Assembly (NCBI GenBank): GCA_002633025.1
Contig: NMRB01000250.1
Coordinates: 84,021-148,020 of the forward strand
Length of the DNA stretch: 64,000 bases
Source of the DNA: Notospermus geniculatus
Lineage: Eukaryota; Nemertea; Pilidiophora; Heteronemertea; Lineidae
Direction: 5' to 3'
Positions 1-14,000 of the stretch are shown in pieces. Every line of letters starts with the position of its first letter. Within the stretch, counting starts at the first letter, position 1. The notes under the pieces were generated by a model. It had not been told where the DNA came from. It made no database searches and was given only the letters and a program-made list of their open reading frames with translations. The position numbers and the translations under genes are program-made.

Positions 1-129
1 GTTTAGCTGACACGCGGAATGCGGATTGCGGAACGCGGAAGCGGAAAATGCAATGCATTTTCGCATACAACTATATCTTTCCGCCAGGGTTTCCGCGTCC
101 CTATACCGCATTCCGCGTGTCAGCTAAAC
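1..129. mobile_element. MITE-like inverted-repeat element
   Basis: The first ~24 bases are repeated as a perfect reverse complement at 106-129, with about 80 unrelated AT/GC-mixed bases between. No coding capacity is visible. This is the structure of a short non-autonomous DNA element. The element starts at the window edge, so flanking target duplication cannot be checked on the left. Confidence 0.75.
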
Positions 130-180
130 GCAGCCTTATCGTTACGCTTACTAGACTGGTCCCTCGCCCTCTAAATACAT

Positions 181-358
181 TGGAACCTCTCTATTAAGGA
201 CACCTCTGGTACGGACAAATGCTGTCCTTAAGTGAGAGGTGTCCTGAATACAGAGGTCAAAATGAATAGAAATGATCAATTTGGGACTGATCATACATGT
301 AGGTGTCCTTAATAGAGAGGTGTCCTCCTGGCAGAGGTGTCCGCTAAGGGAGGTTCCA
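181..358. mobile_element. MITE-like element with TGGAACCTC termini
   Basis: The ends are reverse complements (TGGAACCTC at the left, GAGGTTCCA at the right), and the interior carries several copies of AGGACACCTCT/AGAGGTGTCCT in both orientations. Degenerate sequence of the same kind occurs near 46230-46350 and 47700-47810, so it is a dispersed family. Confidence 0.65.
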
Positions 359-1918
359 CTGTAGTCGTAAAGCAGAGCGCTTCGAGGGCAGAGGAGCAGT
401 CAACAAGTATTTACCTGCGCAAACAACACCGCCATCTAGTGGACAACCAAGAGCTAAACGTCCGTAGCTTTCCCGCTGAGCATACCAATGCCGATGTGAC
501 GAATGATGTTTTTCCGCGGCGGGTTCAGTTGACGATAGACCTTCTTATTTTCCATTCCTACAGCCACTCCAGGAATTTCCCCTTCAGCTGCTCCGATACC
601 CACCGTTGCCATCAACGTCGAACCCTCTGACGGTCCGCCATCTTACTCCGAAGTCATGAAAAATCTGTCCGTCTACAAGAAACCCGTACATAGCAACCAG
701 GTAAGAGATGTTTAATAGTTCGAGGGACTGGCGTAGTTTCTGGGGTTTATTTCTAGCGTCCGACTGACGTCGGCTGAATGACGGAGTATGATACAGTGCC
801 ATCGTGGTTTTTAACCATGCATTTAATCACAAACTGTCATTAGAAGAGGGCACTTTTCCGAGGGGATATTCGTTCCTCTCACACCTGTACCACTGCGATG
901 GTTTAACTCCTAGTTGGTTCATAAACACAGACAGAACTTCAACCAATTAATTGAATTTGCTGATTACAGAACAAAGATCCGTCGTTACCATCCTATGCTG
1001 AGGCGACTGTTATCCTAGCAAACCACAGGCAGCAACAAATCAAATCCGAGAATACGGATTCAGCGGAAGTGACGTCAGGAAATGGTAATGAACAACCGAC
1101 CAATCAGGAGAGGACCCAGATCACGTGATGTACGGGGTTTAAACTGATGAGGAACACGGAGTACACAGTTATGGAAGTGTCTTCCAGACTCCTGGATTAT
1201 TGCATTCTACAGCAAATAACCTTTTCACGAACCCACAACTGCCGTGGTGGGTTTGATACTCTGAAGGGACAGCCATATGATGGGGAAGAATGCTTTGGCT
1301 CGGGATAGACTTGGGCAGAAATGAAAAGGCAGCAGGAATAAAACGTTGATGCCCTGTTGGCCAATATTTGGCCACATATTTCCCACATCCCAGCGTCATC
1401 CCACCAACCGGTTTCACCCCGTGGGGGCAGGCTTGGAAGTGTCGGCGTGTCGAGCCGAGCTACCATGTAGGCGGACAGGATTTCTACACGACATGTCCTT
1501 ATGTCGTCTGAGACGGGGATTCCCTGGTGATTGTTCTTGTCTATGTGTTGGATATTATGTAAATACTAGTATAAGTAATTCTTAGAATATGCAAACATAA
1601 CAATACTTGTATTTATCACTTTAGCATTAAACGAAATCATTTGGAGTAAAAAAAAAGAAAATTCCTTCTTTTTTCATGGAAGTCGACAAATCGGCTGGTT
1701 ATGCGTATAATGTTCATTTTATAAATCACACCCTGTTCTACACTGAAATTAGCTATACTGTCATTCCATCCATGGTGAACAACACATCATTAAAGGTCAC
1801 TAATTTATGCGGTCAGGCACTGTCTTCAATTTTTACGGATGCCGCGCAAAAACGTCTCCGATCTTAAATGATCTGGTGAATCCTTTTACAGAAGCCCCCG
1901 CGTGACACAGTCCTAAAA

Positions 1919-2008
1919 CTACTCTGCTGCCCCCTGGTCTGTAGGCCTACCTATCTACAGTGCTGCCCCTTGGTCTGTAGGAGGCCTACCTATCTACAGT
2001 GCTGTCCT
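1919..2008. repeat. Two-copy tandem repeat downstream of the mGluR stop
   Basis: A ~45 bp unit containing CTGCCCCxTGGTCTGTAGG and CCTACCTATCTACAGTGCTG is present twice with small indels. It lies at and just beyond the 3' end of the receptor coding region, so on that strand it would be in the 3' UTR. Confidence 0.55.
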
Positions 2009-5000
2009 TTCCTCTGTGACGCTTGTCTGTCTGTAGGCCGTCGTGTCGCGTTCTGAAGTTGACCGTTCGTGTTTCACCGAGTTCATCGAGAACTGCATCT
2101 TTTCTTCCTCCACGTAGAAGAGTGCATAGATCCTGGTGATGAATATACACAACAGGATGACGGAGGAGTTTAAGACAAGTGACAGAGCCAGAAGAATCGT
2201 TTTATGTTTGGCGTGAAAGGCGGCAAAGTAGGTCGGGATAAAGGCGATCCAGAGAAAAATGGTGGAACACACACAGAAAAAGATGTAACGCGATTCGTTG
2301 AAGTTGTTGGGCAGTTTTCGAGTTTTGAATCCGTAGAAAGCTGAGATGATGACAAGGATGAGGTTGTAACCGATGGGGATAACCAAAGCCTCCACTGGCA
2401 GGGAGCAGAGGAGTTCCACGTAACGTTCTGTCGGCACAGGCATCTGGAGTTTGACCTCTGGCGGCATTAGGACGGAGGTTACTATGGAGATGGTGATCTG
2501 AAAGATATAAAAATTAGATTTGTCAGCAGCTTCTTCATTTTGTGGAAGTTTTGTCTTTCTTGCAAAAAATAAACATTTGGATGTGAATGGTTGATCACTG
2601 TGGGCTGGGATAAAACTGAAAGAGAGGTTGAGATACACCATAACGAACACTTCATATCGTTATCACCGCTGCACAAACACAGCAAGGAAACTCCTCAGCA
2701 ATCGATGACGTAGTACGCAGAAAGGGAATCCCGTCATCCCATTATCTCGAGGCATCACAACCTCGTGTTTTGATCAATAGATCAATGATCCTGTACGCTA
2801 TCACTTCTTCAACTCAGTGAATGGGTGATGAAACTGCACAAGTTGGCAAACCGGTCAAAAGTAGGCGTACTACATTCATGACAACTCGAATAGGGCCAAA
2901 AACGTTGGTCTAAAGGACCATATTAGCATCCTTACTGACAATATGTCCTCACGGTAGATTACTAGGATGTTGTCACGAAGGATGATGACTTGTTCGCCCT
3001 TTGGGCTGAACCCTTTTCGGCCCTTCTGCCAATGAATCACAATGACTCAATTTCCTGTGGTTCAAGTCACGTCTTAGATGGCAGCACATGTCTCCTGGCC
3101 GAAACCGAGGATTAAAAAATGACGATCAAACCTGTGCTATACCATGTACAAAATCACCACCAAAAACCGTACCATCTACAAAATGGTACCTGAAGTGCCC
3201 CACGCAATATGTTTTCGACATTAACTTCCCTACGTGAATCTTGATGTCACCAGTGTGTTGTATCTCTGATGATCACTGACCGTCACCACTTTTGAAACAT
3301 TAGGAGAGTAAAACCATTCAACCATTCGTAATAATGGCCACTTTAGAGGTCGTTAAAATCTCAATCTCATCAACTCCTCTGATTTTATTCTATTAGTAAC
3401 TAATTAATTAGCATGTATCAAGGCCGTGTGCATGTACGCACTGTAAACTCGGGCAGAAGCTGCCGTCACTTAATTCTTATGCCAGCACACGTCTCCTGAC
3501 CAATACCATGCTACCATCTACCTCCAAAAACCGTGCTACCATGTACAAAATGAGAATGAAGACGGTGCTGCCATCTACAAATGAAAGACGGCTACAACCC
3601 GAGTGTAGAGTAGGGAGGGAACTGCGATTTTTTATTTGTGGTCTTAAAAATAATTTTTTAATCGTCCACATGAGATTCCTGTTGGCTGAGTTATGTCTTT
3701 CAGCATCCAAGTCCCAGTTACATTCTGTTGACAAACAAGAATCCTCGTAGGGCCGTATTTAGCTGGGGGGCTAGGGGCCAGTTGCCCCCAGAGCCAACCA
3801 AAAAACGTGGTTTTCATGCGGATTTTGGGCAAAAACCGGCAAAAAAGGTCTTCTGCCCCCCCTCCGAGAGGCTTTTGCCCCCCCCGGACCAAAAAGCTAA
3901 ATACGGCCCTGCCTTTTCTCTCAAACAAACAGACTGAAATTTATACCGTAAGCTGAGTGAGGACATCAAACTTGGACTTGCCACAAATCAGATTTTATAT
4001 GATATCTCTGATGATCACTGATCATCACTACCAATGTTGAAACACCAGGAGAGTGAAACCATTCAACCATTCGTAATAATGGCCACTTTAGAAGTCGTTA
4101 AAAGTCTAATTTCATTAACTCCTCTGATTGTATTGCTCTTGGTAAGGATCATTACATGTACGTCTCAAACTCACTCCGGCGTGTCATCATCGCTAGGGTG
4201 TGAAATGGGGAAACGAGCTGATGACACTGGATGCGGAGAGTCCGGCGGGTCAGTTGGGATTTCGGATGCCTTGTTGATCGTCATAAATGAAAACAGCTGT
4301 CATCCCATATTATATTCGTGGACTTTTTAAAAGAAGGCCCTCTTTGGTGAATCGTAGTTAGCGAACAGGGTGGATATCACGGTGGCCTTGGAAACGGTTC
4401 GTCGACGACACAAAAACTCATCTTTAAAAAACGGCGGGAAGGACGCGTTAGAGGAATCGATCTTATCCCTTTAGGAATCCTTGTTATTGGAGAAAGAGAC
4501 GGGGAAGTTTATAATTCAATTCAGCACCATATTAGGCGTTTTCGGTTGGATTATTAAGATATCTGACACAGTTTTCGTCCACTGTGACCAGTGTTGTCAA
4601 GATGCAGCCCTGGTTGTGTTTATCAATTTCCTGTATTTTACGTCTGCTGTGGGGAACACGACAGATCGAAGGTAAGTAGTTTTATAAAAAACACATGTAG
4701 ATTAACAAAATTATTACAACTGTTAAGAAATTAATATTTAACCAGATGTACTATCGTGGGTATCTTCATATTTTGTGTGGTAATTTAATAAAAAGGAGCT
4801 GTCAAGTTCCGAGCAAGGTTTCGCACTGGTGGCGGGTGTCAGAGAGACAGGACCAATCAAAAGCGATGACTGATGGGGGGGGGGGAGCTGTCGAAAACAG
4901 TCGACGGATACCTCCACCAATAGTACTTCAAACTTCGCCGGGTACGCCACACGCAGAAATGTGAAACAACTTTTACGGTTTGGTCAAATAGATACCGTAT

Positions 5001-8000
5001 TCAACATTCATCAGGCGAAATTTGAACTTCCCTGTATCTTCATGCTTTTTATACACATACTGGAATATGGAGTACCTTGAAGGAAAGAATAGCTTTCCTC
5101 CAAGGTAGTACGGCCCTTCTAGATAACCTCCTCCTGTCTTTGCTTAATTGAACTGACTTTTAGTTCATATACTTGGAGATTGAAATAAGATAGAAGGCTT
5201 CGTGGCGGGCAAATGTAGAAAAGATTTTATCAGAAATGATAAAAACGGTTAAAATCCAGCAAATTACAAGTACATGTACATGTAGATTTTTATTTCATCA
5301 AACATTGTTTGAGAGTCGCTCTGTTTCAGCCCTTCCTGCTCCTATAGCATACTGGCCGTTTAATTCCACTCACAAGCTGAAGGAGCTGAAGGAAAGGTTT
5401 ACCATGATGAGCCACGGGCCGACTGAGTCAGGGAATGGTCCATGCACGGATCCTCATTCATACTTATTCACACAGGGAAGATACGCCTATCTACAAGTTG
5501 CCGACTTGAAACTTCAGGGTAGTTTCTCCTTCACCCTCATGTTCCGACCAGCAACTCACAACTATCCCCTCTTTCGGTACAAAACTAGTCAAAACTGTGC
5601 AACAGGGTTATACATAACCACATCAACTATTCTAAAGATTATGACCTCATCATTCCAATGCCATAAGGTGATTCTTCATTCCCCGTCACTCAACTATGAG
5701 AGGTGGTACTTCGTCGGGGCTTCCTACAACAGTGCAACGGGAGTCGTCTTTATTCAATTCAGTGGTGTCAGAGGCGAAGACCCTGCAGTCATCACGTCAT
5801 CTCTCCCCACCAACCTGAAGCCCTACTGTCCTGGTGATCTCCTCATTGGCGCACGATTATTCAGCCCGCGGAGCTACTTCACCGGCCAAATATCGAAATT
5901 TCGGGTTTTCAACACGGCACTGACTCGAGCAGAGATAGCTGCGTATGCGACATGCGATGATCCTGTGACGTCAGCGCCGACGACGGTCGTTCCAACTACC
6001 ACTACGGCTGCCCCACCCAGTAAGCCTCCACCCATAGTTTCTTCTACATTAAATTTCCTGTAGTGATACAAGATATTTTTCAATTTTAAGGGGTAGAAGT
6101 CGTAGTGAACTGCTGCTGTACAGGTCCATCCTGAGAAACTCAATCGGTTATTTACGCTCCCTCCCAGCGAGGGCGTCGACTAGTTCTTGTCTTTGCCGCG
6201 CCACACCAAAACTCATGATCACTAATGGAATAAATTTGTCGTTCGATTGATGTTATTTAATCGTAGATTTTTTCAATCGGCAGATTGGGTGGTCAAACTT
6301 CAGGTCCTCAATGAGGCGACAGCCGGTACCACCCAAAGTGTGACCTTGGAGGTTCGTGGAGAGAAGATCTGCGAGGTCAGCTTGGGCGTGATATCCCAGG
6401 GGGCGTGAGTATAGACCTGTTACATGTCATGTTCTATAATAGATTGGTACCGCGACCCTCCGCTAACTCCACCTAGCGGAGGACCTCTATCACGACCAAC
6501 TCTTCAGTCCAGGGTGCCTTAGTGGCAAAGTAAAGAAAGACGTCATTTTCTTGATGATTCAGTTATCAGTATTTTCCTTCCAGCTCCATTACGAAACCTG
6601 TCTACTGTGACGGGATTGGTCGATTGAAAAAGGTCATAGTTCAAGTGGCGACAGGCGATGTCGCCCGTTTGCAGTTGGTAAGAAGTATAGGCCTAATGCT
6701 TAGGTCACATATCCACTCCGGGGCCCGTAAGGCGAGTAAAAACAGACATTTTGGCCAAATTCTACGGTGCCCAGATTGACCCAGTCTAATTTCCACTTAT
6801 CCACTGAGGCGATTTCGGCATAATTCATCTTATTAGATCCGTGTTTCAGTATCTAAAATCCACTGCAAGCCGCTGGGTGGGGAAAATCGTACGGGGACCG
6901 GTGGATTTGTGACCTAGGCTTAACCCAGATTTCCGGTCATTTAGACTTCGAATAATTGAGCATTTTCAGGAAATCCCTGATCGAAGGGTTGACAGGTCTG
7001 TTTGCCCATAATTTCCTTTCTTTTCCACAGCTGACGGTGTCGAGGATCGAGGGCAGTCCGACCTACGTCATCCTGGACAGGACGGACGTTGGAGGTTCGG
7101 TGTCACTCGCTGGAGGTAACCACGAATTCTCTACCATCATATCAGGTGAAGGTAAGCAACTCATGCCATGGAAGTTTGATCCGATGCCTAACCTAAACTA
7201 ACTAGCTTCTAGAAGCTTCGTGACCATGGTGATCAACCTGGAGCCTAGCCAACGTATTAATCGTATTGGCTGTGGCTACTTTTGGATTCCTGTCGGCCTG
7301 TATCCCCTTCATTGCCGTTCCACTCCCGCGGGGCTCGTTCTCGTCTTTGCCGCTTTCCCGCGGGGATTGGTGGAACCGACAGTAGTGTAACAAGCGAAGA
7401 AAATTGTCCAGGCTGAGATTCGAACCTGCAACCTCCTGCTTGTAAGTCCAACGCTCTACCACTGAGCTAAAGAGACATGTCCCACCAGCTGGACTGGTAG
7501 GAACGCGGATTATATCATTGTAGCTCCGCTACCTATAGCTTCGCTACATATGTACGAAGTACAGTAAGTACGAAGTAAGTACGAAGTACGAAGTAGTAGT
7601 GCCCCGGAGCGGCAAAGACGGGAACCTGTCTAGGATCCGTGATAACTGGAGGCAGTCATGGTCAACCAGTGGACAGACATATCTCGGCGAACCAAACCAT
7701 TTCCGGGTCACCATTAATCCATTTCAGGGCAGCCATACTTCAAGTTTGAGAAGTTGAATGACGCAGCATTAGGAAGTCTGATCAAGTCTTCGACAGAACA
7801 ATCCAAGTTCCACTGTTCCGAGAGCTGCGCCCACCACGAGTTGTGTCTGGCTTTTACCTTTACGTCAGGTGTTTGTGAACTCAGGAAACATGGCGACGGT
7901 AACGGTCCTGGAACAAGGGTCTACTATCGGCTGAAGTCAGTGGGGAATTCATGAAGTATGAACTCGATGTTACTAAACCGAGACAACAGACTTATCTTTG

Positions 8001-11000
8001 AGAATACGAGACTTTAATATCTACTAATAAAATCATCGTATCCCCAGTGTTGACGGGGAAAGCTGTGTGCCTGTACGCACTGTAGACTCGGGCAGAGTTG
8101 CCGTGACCTCTTAGATGGCAGCACCTCTCCTGACCAATACCAATATCCTTTACAAAACCACCACAAAAATCTTACCAGCACTATCATTACAAAATCACCA
8201 TTACAAAGAAAGGCACCACCAAACGTCCTACCACGACAGAATGACCATGGAGACGGTGCTGCCATCTACAAATGAAAGACGGCTGTAACCCGAGTCTACA
8301 GTAGCTGTAAAAATTACCATATTTTTTATCTAAACTCTCAAATTTCTAAATTCTTAAATTATCTACATGTAATTTCTTAAATTTCTGGAGGACGACTTCG
8401 GTTATTATATTTTTTATCTAGGCCTTGACAATGTTTTTATCGTTCACGGGACATTTCTTTAGCTGATGTCTTTGTTCAGCATCAGAGTTCAAGTTACACT
8501 AAGTTGCTATTCTGTATCTTAGAGTCCAAGTTACACTTTGATGACAAACAAGAATCCTTTTTTCTCAAACAAACAGACTGTTTATGCCGTAAGCTGAATG
8601 AAGGCCTGCCACAAATCAGATTCTGTATTACAAGTGTATTCCTGTGGTGACCGGGGACCACCAAGGAGGGTGAAAATCCTTCGTAATAACGGTCATTCCG
8701 TCCGTGGTCATTAAAATCTAAGCTGCAAGACTGAAGTCATTGTTCTCATTAATTTCTCTGATTGTGTTATCTTTGTTAGTAATTAGTTACCATGTGTCGT
8801 GACGGGTCGTCACGTATCAAACTCACTCGGGGGTACCCTCGCCGGGAGAGAAATGGGGACACCAGCTGAGATGTAGGACTAAATACTGGATGCGGAGAGT
8901 CCGGCGGGTCAGTCGGAAATCCGGATGCCTTGCTGATTGTCGCAAATGGCATCAGCTATCATCCCATGCTATATTCGTGGATTTTTACAAAGAAGGCCTT
9001 CTTTGGTGAATCGCAGTTAGCGAACAGGGTGGATATCACGGTGGCCTTGGAAACGGTTCGTCGATTCTAGAAAACCCGCGCAAAAAAGTCATCTATCTTT
9101 AAAAACCGGCGGGAAGAACACGTTAGAGAAATCGATCTTATCCCGCCAGCAATCTTTGTTATTGGAGAAAGAGACGGGGAATTTTACAACTCAATTCAGC
9201 ACCATATAGGAGTTTTCGGTTGGATAAAGATATCTGACACAGTTTTCGTCCACGGATTGACCAGTTTTAGGATCATGGAACCTTGGGTGTGTTTATCAAT
9301 ATCCTTTATTTTACGTCTACTGTTGGGAATACAGGTCGAAGGTAAATACACGTAGTTTTATAAAATGAATGTATATGTACATTGGACGTAGATAAAACGA
9401 ACTGTGCCACGAAGTTGTTGTCGTTTACGTCGCACATTTCCTCTTTTACTTCACTTGAACCATCGCTCGCTTATATTCTTACTTGAACCGATAGAAGGCT
9501 AGGAAGCGCCCGCCTGGTTCTGGACTGAGACCTATTCCAAGATTAACCAACAGCACACTTAAAACATTTTCGGTTTTCTTCCAGCAAAGGTAGAAAAGCT
9601 TTTAAAGAAGATTTAAAAACAGGTTTTTAATTTCATCAATCATTTTTCAAATTGCTCTGTTTCAGCCCTTCCTAGTCCTGTAGCATACTGGCCGTTGGAT
9701 CGCACTCACGAGGTGCAGGACGTAGGGAACGTGTTTACCACGACCAACAACAGGGCGGACGAGTTAGCGGAAGGTCCATGCACGGATCCTCATTCATACA
9801 CGTTCATATCAGGGAAGCAAGCCTATCTACGAGTTACCGGCTTCCATTCATCTTTGACCCTTCCGGGCAGTTTCTCCTTGACCCTCTTTTTCCGACCGTC
9901 AGGAAGTTACAACTACCCCCTCCTTCGGTTCCAAAAGAGTCATGCCTGTGCGACAGGATTATACGTAGCGCAGACATCTTCGCCATCAGTTATTCTGAAG
10001 ATTTCGACCTCATCATCGCAATGCGCTGAGGTGGTGGCTAATTCCCCAACATTCCACTTCAGCAAGTGGTACTTCATTGGGGCTTCCTACAACAGCGCAA
10101 CGGGGGCCGCCATTGTTTACGTCGACGATGGCGATACCCCTGTGGTTACCACGTCATCTGTCGCCACCAATCTGGAGCCTCACTCTCCTGGGGATCTCCT
10201 CGTTGGCGCACGATTATTCAGCCCAATGACTTTTTTCTCCGGTGAAATGTCGAAAATTCGGGTTTTCTACACGGCACTGACTCAAGCAGAGATAGCGGCG
10301 TTTGCGACATGTGATGATCCTGTGACGTCAGCGCCGACGACGGCCATCCCAACTACGACTACAGCTGCCCCAACCAGTAAGCATCCGTCCATAATTTCTT
10401 CTACATTAAATTTCCAGTCCGTTGTGGAATGAGCGCCATTGGAGCATCTTCGATGATCGAAGGCCGATCTGCTCACCACTACGTTACACCGCACATCACG
10501 TGATGTGCGATGTAACGCAGTGGAGAGCAGATCGGCCTTCGATTATCGAAGATGCATTGGAGTAGACCGGCAAAGACGGGAACCAGTCTAAACGAGGGCG
10601 ATCTCCTCTAAAAGTTTCGCTCTCCCAAAAACTCGCCACTAGAATCATGTGTTGTTCCAGGCATTGATGTTATTTAATCTGAGATTTTTTCAATCGGCAG
10701 ATTGGGTGGTCAAACTTCAGGTCCTCAATGAGGCGACAGCCGGTACCACCCAAAGTGTGACCTTGGAGGTTCGTGGAGAGAAGATCTGTGAGGTCAGCTT
10801 GGGCGTGATATCCCAGGGGGCGTGAGTAGACCTGTTACATGTTCTATAAGCCGGCGTAACTGGGATCAAAATCCGGTCTTATTGTCACAACGATGGATTA
10901 GGATATACATGTATGTCTACAGACACCATGACTCCTCAAACCCCCCTTCAAACGTCTTCCATACAATAGAAGACTCAGTATTGTATCCCGGACTTCCATT

Positions 11001-14000
11001 CTTAGGACTTTCTCTTCTGACACACCGGGCCTCATGGTCCATCCTGCAGACCTCCAGAGTTACCAAGGTACATGTAATGATAGATATTTTCCTATTTGAT
11101 GAGGTTTCAGTATTTTCCTTCCAGCTCCATTACGAAACCTTTCTACTGTGACGGGATTGGTCGATTGAAAAAGGTCATAGTTCAAGTGGCGACAGGCGAT
11201 GATGCCCTTCTGCAGTTGGTAAGAAGGAGGCCTATCCCAGATTTCCGGTCTGAGATACGAACTGAAGCATTTTTTCAGGAAATTCCTGAACGGTTTATAC
11301 TGGACAGGTCTCATTGGCCATAATGTCCTTTCTTTTCCACAGCTGACGGTGTCGAGGATCGAGGGCAGTCCGACCTACGTCATCCTGGACAGGACGGTGG
11401 TTGGAGGTTCGGTGTCACTCGCTGGAGGTAACCACGAATTCTCTACCGTCATATCAGGTGAAGGTAAGCAACTCATGTCATGGAAGTTTTACCCGAGATG
11501 CCTGAACCAGAAACAACTTCTAGGAGCTTCGTAACGAGGGGGCCTATTTTCATCCATTTCAGGGCAGCCATACTTCAAATTTGAGAAGTTGAATGACGCA
11601 GCATTAGGAAGTCTGATCAAGTCTTCGACAGAACAATCCAAGTTCCACTGTTCCGAGAACTGCGCCCACCACGAGTTGTGTCTGGCTTTTACCTTTACGT
11701 CAGGTGTTTGTGAACTCAGGAAACATGGCGACGGTAACGGTTCTGGAGCAAAGGTCTACTATAGGCTGAAGAAAATAGAGACTGAACCAGCGACTCAACT
11801 ATAATAAACGAATTGCAAAGACCAGTTGCTGCTGGTTCGATCTCACACAGACGCAAGAGGAGATTAAATCTTTCACAGTTCACATGTTTCTCACCCATTT
11901 TTCGCTCTTCGTGTTGCACAGTAGGCCTAATGCACATGATTGTAATGTACGGTATCACTGTAAATGTCACCGAATAATATACACATACACTGTATAGCAT
12001 TTATTTTCTTGCATCCAGAGACGGACTCTAAATGCAGGGTCAAGCACTGCTGATTACTACATGATAAACTAAGTTTTCCCCAGAAAAGATAATCCGTCCG
12101 TTCAAAATATTACCGCAAACCTTATAGGAACTGTAATTTGACGGAAAAAAGAATTGTGTTTGTCTGTACTCATAATAAACTGGATATGGAAGCAAAATTT
12201 ACCAGCTTGAACTTGATCCATGATCTTTAGTTTTGGCGCCGAATTGTACGAAATTATGGATTGTGTATTCGAGGACGTGCGCCTGGTCGATTAGAGCGAC
12301 ATTTTCTACGTTAGAACCGTTTTCTTTGGGTCGTCCTTATGTTATAGCTGTTTGCTGATCCTTACATTAATATATAAGCATCACATTTGGTGATCATGAA
12401 TTACGACTATACACTTGGTATGAGTCTGCTGGACAGGCCACGTCAGCGCCAGTCTGGACATCAATCATACCGACTCATTGAAAGGACAACATTCCAAACA
12501 TGTTTCTGATTTCCTCCTCATCCTCAACCCATGTTACCCATCTCAGACAGACGTGAACGTTATTCGTATTGCGCTTATTATCTCGGGTATCGATAAACAA
12601 GTCGATGTAACGGTGATGGCGATCGTTGCTTGGGCAATATCGGTAAGATAAAACGGTACGTTACGGAGACTGACCGTTCGCAGTTCGGAGTGGTTACCAA
12701 AGAACAGACGTTCGCGTTTGCAATTCGGGGTTTTGCGAAAACTCCCTCGACTGTTTATTATACACGTAAATCAAAGGAGATCATTGATTGGTCGACGTAG
12801 TAGGCTTACCTAATTCACCAGTGATTGGCGGACATATCGAATTTGTCACAAGGTCACATGACGTAAATGAGCCAATCACGTTCATGGAATGTTACTCGAG
12901 ATAAAAACGCTATCACATTGGTGGATTGATAAAAACCCTTTAAGTATGTAATACATCTGATTATTGTCCACTCCGGCCTACGATACCCATCCAGGTGGTG
13001 AGAGTTTACATGACAACCAATTCATGATTAGAATATTGATGACATTTTTGTCTCAGGATGGATTCGGCGGCAGCTGTAACAACTTGACACTGATACCCGA
13101 TGACACGGACCGGCATACTTGCTTTATTCAGGGATCAAATTGTTGACCGGAGCGATCGATCAATGCTACAAATATGTCATCGGATATTAACCCAGGTTTT
13201 TACTATGTACTCCTTTCACCAAGTAACCCCGTCGCTGATTGGTCCTTTTATTGGAACGTTGGCAGAGACCACTGTGGGACACTTATCAGATGAAAGCGCT
13301 CGTGAAGAAGCCGGAATATCTATGATCTGATCGATTAACGACGATGGCGTCGTCTTCAGTGATTGATAATGATGGCATCCCGATTGCAGCAGAAGTTTTA
13401 TGTTTACAACGGAAATAAATCAATCTTATCCTGGTCAACCGGATATTGAACTGTGGTGGTGAGACGTCACGTGGTCAGCCAGATGAAAACCGTCGTCGTG
13501 ATGGTACAAATCAGAGAGCCGCGGTGCGAACACCAGCATCTCTCATCACAATATCCTTGGTTCGATTTCCGTTCGAACTCATTTTTCTATTGGGACAGAT
13601 AATTCAAGGATTTTAAAGAAGCACGGTATAGGAGCTGTCAGCGAGTTAACCAATAGGTGTCACTACGGCCCAATTCAATGCATCTAGCGGACCCAGTCAT
13701 TATTGATCGAGCAGCAATCACGTAGATTTTCCTGTACATTGGTCCGCTAGAACTTTGCTGCCATCTGTTGGCAATATGCGCGGCTGACTGCTCCCATTGG
13801 ATCTCAAATGCGTTATTTGGCTGCCGACGCGGTGGCGCCTACTGTCGAGAAAAAGTGGAAGTACAATGGTCCTTTAACTCAGTACATTCTCCTGATAAAA
13901 CGTAAGTGCGATCATACTGCTTCCACATTCCTCAATACACTTGTGAAAGATTTTCTTTCTCACAGTTCGCCACCTGAGAGAAATCAGACAGGTCTACTTT

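Noticed and set aside
7395-7475. A functional tRNA gene on the minus strand
   Set aside because: A and B boxes are present, but the anticodon and acceptor stems do not pair. It sits inside a repeat inserted in an intron, so SINE or pseudogene is the better call.
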